From the NCBI GenBank assembly GCA_024684065.1, contig JAIKXO010000061.1, positions 1-6,851 of the forward strand: DNA of 6,851 nucleotides, in the 5' to 3' direction. Each line of letters begins with the position of its first letter. Position 1 is the stretch's first letter. This document shows positions 5,383-6,851 of the stretch, piece after piece. This stretch comes from Lachnospiraceae bacterium. GTDB lineage: Bacteria > Bacillota_A > Clostridia > Lachnospirales > Lachnospiraceae. Under the pieces are notes generated by a model. That model was not told the DNA's origin, did no database searches, and saw only the letters and a list, made by a program, of their open reading frames with translations. Position numbers and translations under genes: made by a program.

Positions 5383-5781
5383 TCATACGGTTTCCGCAGG
5401 CCCGGCTGCTATTCTCTTCATGTTAAGCTCTGCGGTCTCCGCTAGGAACGCGTCCCTGCGCTCAGCATTCATGGAATTATACTGAAACAGGAACAGATGC
5501 TCCATGATCTCCCTGACAGACTTTGCGCCACAGTTCCGTATTGTTTTCAGATCTCCTCCTCCCGAAACAGTTTCCGCCAGCTCCCCTATCGTGTTAAGCC
5601 CTGCCCTTTTCAGGCTGTTATATGCTCTTACGCCAAGCTCCAGCGCTTCAATATTTGTATCGTACATGCTCTGGGTCATATGCATCCTGAAATAGAATCT
5701 GCCGCAATGCTTTTCCTTTACTTCAAACCCCTTAAGACTCATCAGCTCCTTCAGTGACTGGTTTGATTGCTCTCTGCTCAT
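5383..5781 (-). CDS. Free-standing RNA polymerase alpha-CTD-like protein (132 aa)
   Basis: Residues about 44-97 match the C-terminal domain of the RNA polymerase alpha subunit, the helix-hairpin-helix module that binds UP elements and activators. Compared with E. coli alpha, R52, N55, G85, K87 and S88 align with R265, N268, G296, K298 and S299, the DNA-contact residues; S56 replaces C269. The alpha N-terminal assembly domain is absent. In its place is a 43-residue basic, aromatic N-terminus without a family I recognise, and a short helical tail follows (100-132). The ATG at 5781 has GGAGG 8 nt upstream, inside the end of the Lrp gene, which it overlaps by 50 nt in another frame. It probably binds DNA or a transcription factor without being part of the core polymerase. 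A minor role as a general HhH DNA-binding protein is the alternative. Confidence 0.8.
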   Translation of the reverse strand: MSREQSNQSLKELMSLKGFEVKEKHCGRFYFRMHMTQSMYDTNIEALELGVRAYNSLKRAGLNTIGELAETVSGGGDLKTIRNCGAKSVREIMEHLFLFQYNSMNAERRDAFLAETAELNMKRIAAGPAETV

Positions 5782-6220
5782 ATTTTATTCCTCCGTAGAC
5801 ATCCTTGATGACCTGCTTTACGGCATGGCAGTGGATCTCGTCCAAAGCATCCCCGCACCTTTTGTCGATCATCCTTATCAGGTATTTAAGGTCCCTTACA
5901 GAATCAGATACAGCCACTATGTGAAGGTGGTTCTTCCTCGTTGTCTGAAAGATCTGGCGGATAAAGGCAGTCCTTGTAGCAACATATTCCAGCACTTCCT
6001 CAAATCTGCCTTCCTTTGTGATAAGATCGATGAACATGGTAATCTCATCCTCACGGCAGATATATGTGTTATATCCACGAATGATTCCGCTTTCCTCCAG
6101 TTTTGCAACCCTTTTCTTCGCCGCAACCCGGGACATGCCCAGTGCATTCCCCAGTTCCTGATAACTCATACGGGCATTCCCCTTCAGTATGGATAGTATC
6201 TTCTCGTCTGTTCTGTCCAT
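5732..6220 (-). CDS. Lrp/AsnC family transcriptional regulator
   Basis: The 162-aa product starts MDRTDEKILSILKGNARMS, the typical Lrp/AsnC opening. A winged helix-turn-helix spans about 1-50 (recognition helix near MSRVAAKKRVAKLE), then a RAM-type effector and oligomerisation domain about 55-135. Lrp proteins form dimers to octamers and answer to amino acids or other small molecules; the ligand here is unknown. The tail after residue 135 (GGIKYEQRAIKP...) is read in two frames, as it shares 50 nt with the next gene. The ATG at 6220 is preferred over a TTG at 6244 because AAAGGA lies at good spacing and the homology begins there. A strong promoter and two dyad elements lie upstream, which suggests autoregulation. 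Confidence 0.88.
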   Translation of the reverse strand: MDRTDEKILSILKGNARMSYQELGNALGMSRVAAKKRVAKLEESGIIRGYNTYICREDEITMFIDLITKEGRFEEVLEYVATRTAFIRQIFQTTRKNHLHIVAVSDSVRDLKYLIRMIDKRCGDALDEIHCHAVKQVIKDVYGGIKYEQRAIKPVTEGADES

Positions 6221-6265
6221 AGACCCTTTTCCTTTAAGCTGCAATCAAAGCCGGCTATGATACCT

Positions 6266-6301
6266 TCACGAACCCGGCTCTTCCCTGAGCTCCGTTCGTG
6301 A
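6266..6301. promoter_or_regulatory. Inverted repeat at the 5' end of the Lrp transcript
   Basis: TCACGAAC (6266-6273) and GTTCGTGA (6294-6301) are perfect 8-bp arms around 20 bp; a further GCTC/GAGC pairing lies inside. It starts about where the transcript should begin, so it could be a regulator site covering the start or a 5' stem-loop in the mRNA. Confidence 0.5.
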
Positions 6302-6308
6302 CACAATC

Positions 6309-6337
6309 ATTATAAAAGGGGCATTTTCTATTTTCAA
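6309..6337 (-). promoter_or_regulatory. Promoter of the Lrp/alpha-CTD operon
   Basis: TTGAAA (6332-6337) and TATAAT (6309-6314) with a 17-bp spacer give a near-consensus vegetative promoter. The predicted start is near 6302, about 80 nt before the regulator ATG. Confidence 0.8.
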
Positions 6338-6344
6338 CCCTGCC

Positions 6345-6361
6345 GGTTTCGATACGAAACC
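6345..6361. promoter_or_regulatory. Perfect 17-bp palindrome upstream of the -35 (candidate operator)
   Basis: GGTTTCGATACGAAACC has 7-bp arms around a 3-bp centre, ending 8 bp upstream of the -35 box. The length and symmetry fit a dimeric regulator such as the adjacent Lrp-type protein; which protein binds is inferred. Confidence 0.6.
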
Positions 6362-6397
6362 AAAACATCGGAGAAGCCGGAATTTAAGCGGATTCTG

Positions 6398-6520
6398 CTA
6401 TCCCTGCCATTGCCTTAATTCAAACGTTGTCCCGTCCTCCGGATTATAATTTTCCATCTCCCTCTTTGTCTTTCTGCGCGTGCTAAGCTCCACTGCTTTA
6501 AAAAGAAAGGCGTAAACCCA
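6398..6520 (-). pseudogene. Small ORF or 3' remnant of a gene
   Basis: A frame open from just after a TAA (6521-6523) to a TAG at 6398-6400 encodes 40 residues with protein-like composition: a hydrophobic start (WVYAFLFKA), a basic block (TRRKTKRE) and an end PEDGTTFELRQWQG. The only ATG (6457) would give 19 residues, with GAGGGAG touching it. Codon choice resembles the neighbours. It may be a small protein starting at GTG, or the tail of a decayed gene; the family is not recognised. Part of it overlaps the terminator-like hairpin of the permease gene. Confidence 0.3.
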
Positions 6521-6530
6521 TTACCCGCCT
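6499..6530 (-). terminator. Probable terminator of the TauE/SafE-type gene
   Basis: AGGCG and CGCCT arms (6526-6530 and 6508-6512), plus a TAA/TTA pairing beyond a two-base bulge, are followed by TTTCTTTTT on the minus strand, about 70 bp after the permease stop. The stem is imperfect. Confidence 0.4.
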
Positions 6531-6598
6531 GTAAATAAAAGGGGACAATAGCTTATCTCCTGTTTCCTTTTTCTTTATCTCTCTTTAGTATTCAACAA

Positions 6599-6851
6599 CT
6601 AAATATTTTTTATGATCATCATGATTCCGGAAAAAAACAATAAGACCACCACCAGCCGTTTTACGATTCTGTCATCAAGCGCTTCGCTGCTTTTTATCCC
6701 CGCAAACAGGCCTGCGAACATAAACGGAACCAGCAAGGCGGACAGCCTCAGGCTTTCCGGGGTAATGATCCCCAGCACGCTGTATAGAATGATCCTGAAT
6801 GTGTTCTCTGTAATAAATACAGCGCTTAAATTTGCCTTGAACTCATCACCG
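6599..6851 (-). CDS. TauE/SafE-type membrane permease, C-terminal 83 residues (cut by window edge)
   Basis: The visible part has an amphipathic start (GDEFKANLSAVF), membrane spans near 17-32, 36-52 and 65-81, and ends with a basic loop and a final span (LVVVLLFFSGIMMIIKNI). This pattern, with the last span reading L..FSGI.M..KN, is typical of the C-terminus of TauE/SafE proteins, which export sulfite or organosulfur anions or have unknown substrates and usually run to about 250 residues. The start lies outside the window. Translation ends with TAG at 6599-6601. Confidence 0.7.
   Translation of the reverse strand, partial: GDEFKANLSAVFITENTFRIILYSVLGIITPESLRLSALLVPFMFAGLFAGIKSSEALDDRIVKRLVVVLLFFSGIMMIIKNI

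Noticed and set aside
5825..6196. Plus-strand 123-codon ORF opposite the Lrp gene
   Set aside because: It is the mirror frame of a clearly recognised Lrp/AsnC regulator.
5230..6546. TAAAAGGGG occurring three times in intergenic DNA (near 5230, 6313, 6536)
   Set aside because: One is the T-tract and stem base of a hairpin and one lies in a promoter spacer; the contexts differ and the 9-mer is short, so I see no common element.

Overview
The window looks like chromosome of a low-to-mid GC Gram-positive anaerobe, most likely a Clostridia/Lachnospiraceae-type bacterium. This is inferred from strong AGGAGG-type ribosome binding sites, TATAAT promoters, many AGA/AGG and ATA codons, and the gene families present. 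Every gene I can support lies on the minus strand, so transcription runs from high to low coordinates. No rRNA, tRNA or CRISPR array was seen.

Right part (6851 to about 5340): the C-terminal end of a TauE/SafE-type membrane permease enters from the right edge. A weak terminator and a small ORF or gene remnant follow. Next comes a well-formed promoter (TTGAAA, 17 bp, TATAAT) flanked by a perfect 17-bp palindrome on one side and an 8-bp-arm inverted repeat on the other. It drives an Lrp/AsnC-type regulator whose 3' end overlaps by 50 nt a small gene for a free-standing copy of the RNA polymerase alpha C-terminal domain. That domain keeps the residues that contact DNA in RNA polymerase. The pair looks like a translationally coupled two-protein regulatory unit closed by an intrinsic terminator.

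Middle (about 5330 to 3029): a candidate four-gene module. It consists of a 91-aa protein with one canonical EF-hand loop and a 52-residue tail that is almost all Asp/Glu, two small single-span membrane proteins (73 and 65 aa), and a GTPase with a C-terminal DUF697-like membrane domain. The last two genes overlap. The EF-hand gene's leader carries a partial duplication of its own ribosome-binding region with a terminator-like hairpin between the copies. I know of no described function for this combination; it is the best candidate here for an undescribed system, together with the Lrp/alpha-CTD pair.

Left part (2914 to 1): a complete insertion sequence of about 2.02 kb (885..2907) with an IS1182-like transposase, 16-bp terminal inverted repeats (15/16), a second pair of inverted repeats exactly 88 bp in from each end, and a 7-bp target duplication (CCCCCAC). 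It has split a reading frame for a multi-span membrane protein, possibly acyltransferase-like, leaving the 3' part at 551..884. Beyond it a promoter and two overlapping short ORFs lead into a DMT/EamA-like transporter gene cut by the left edge.
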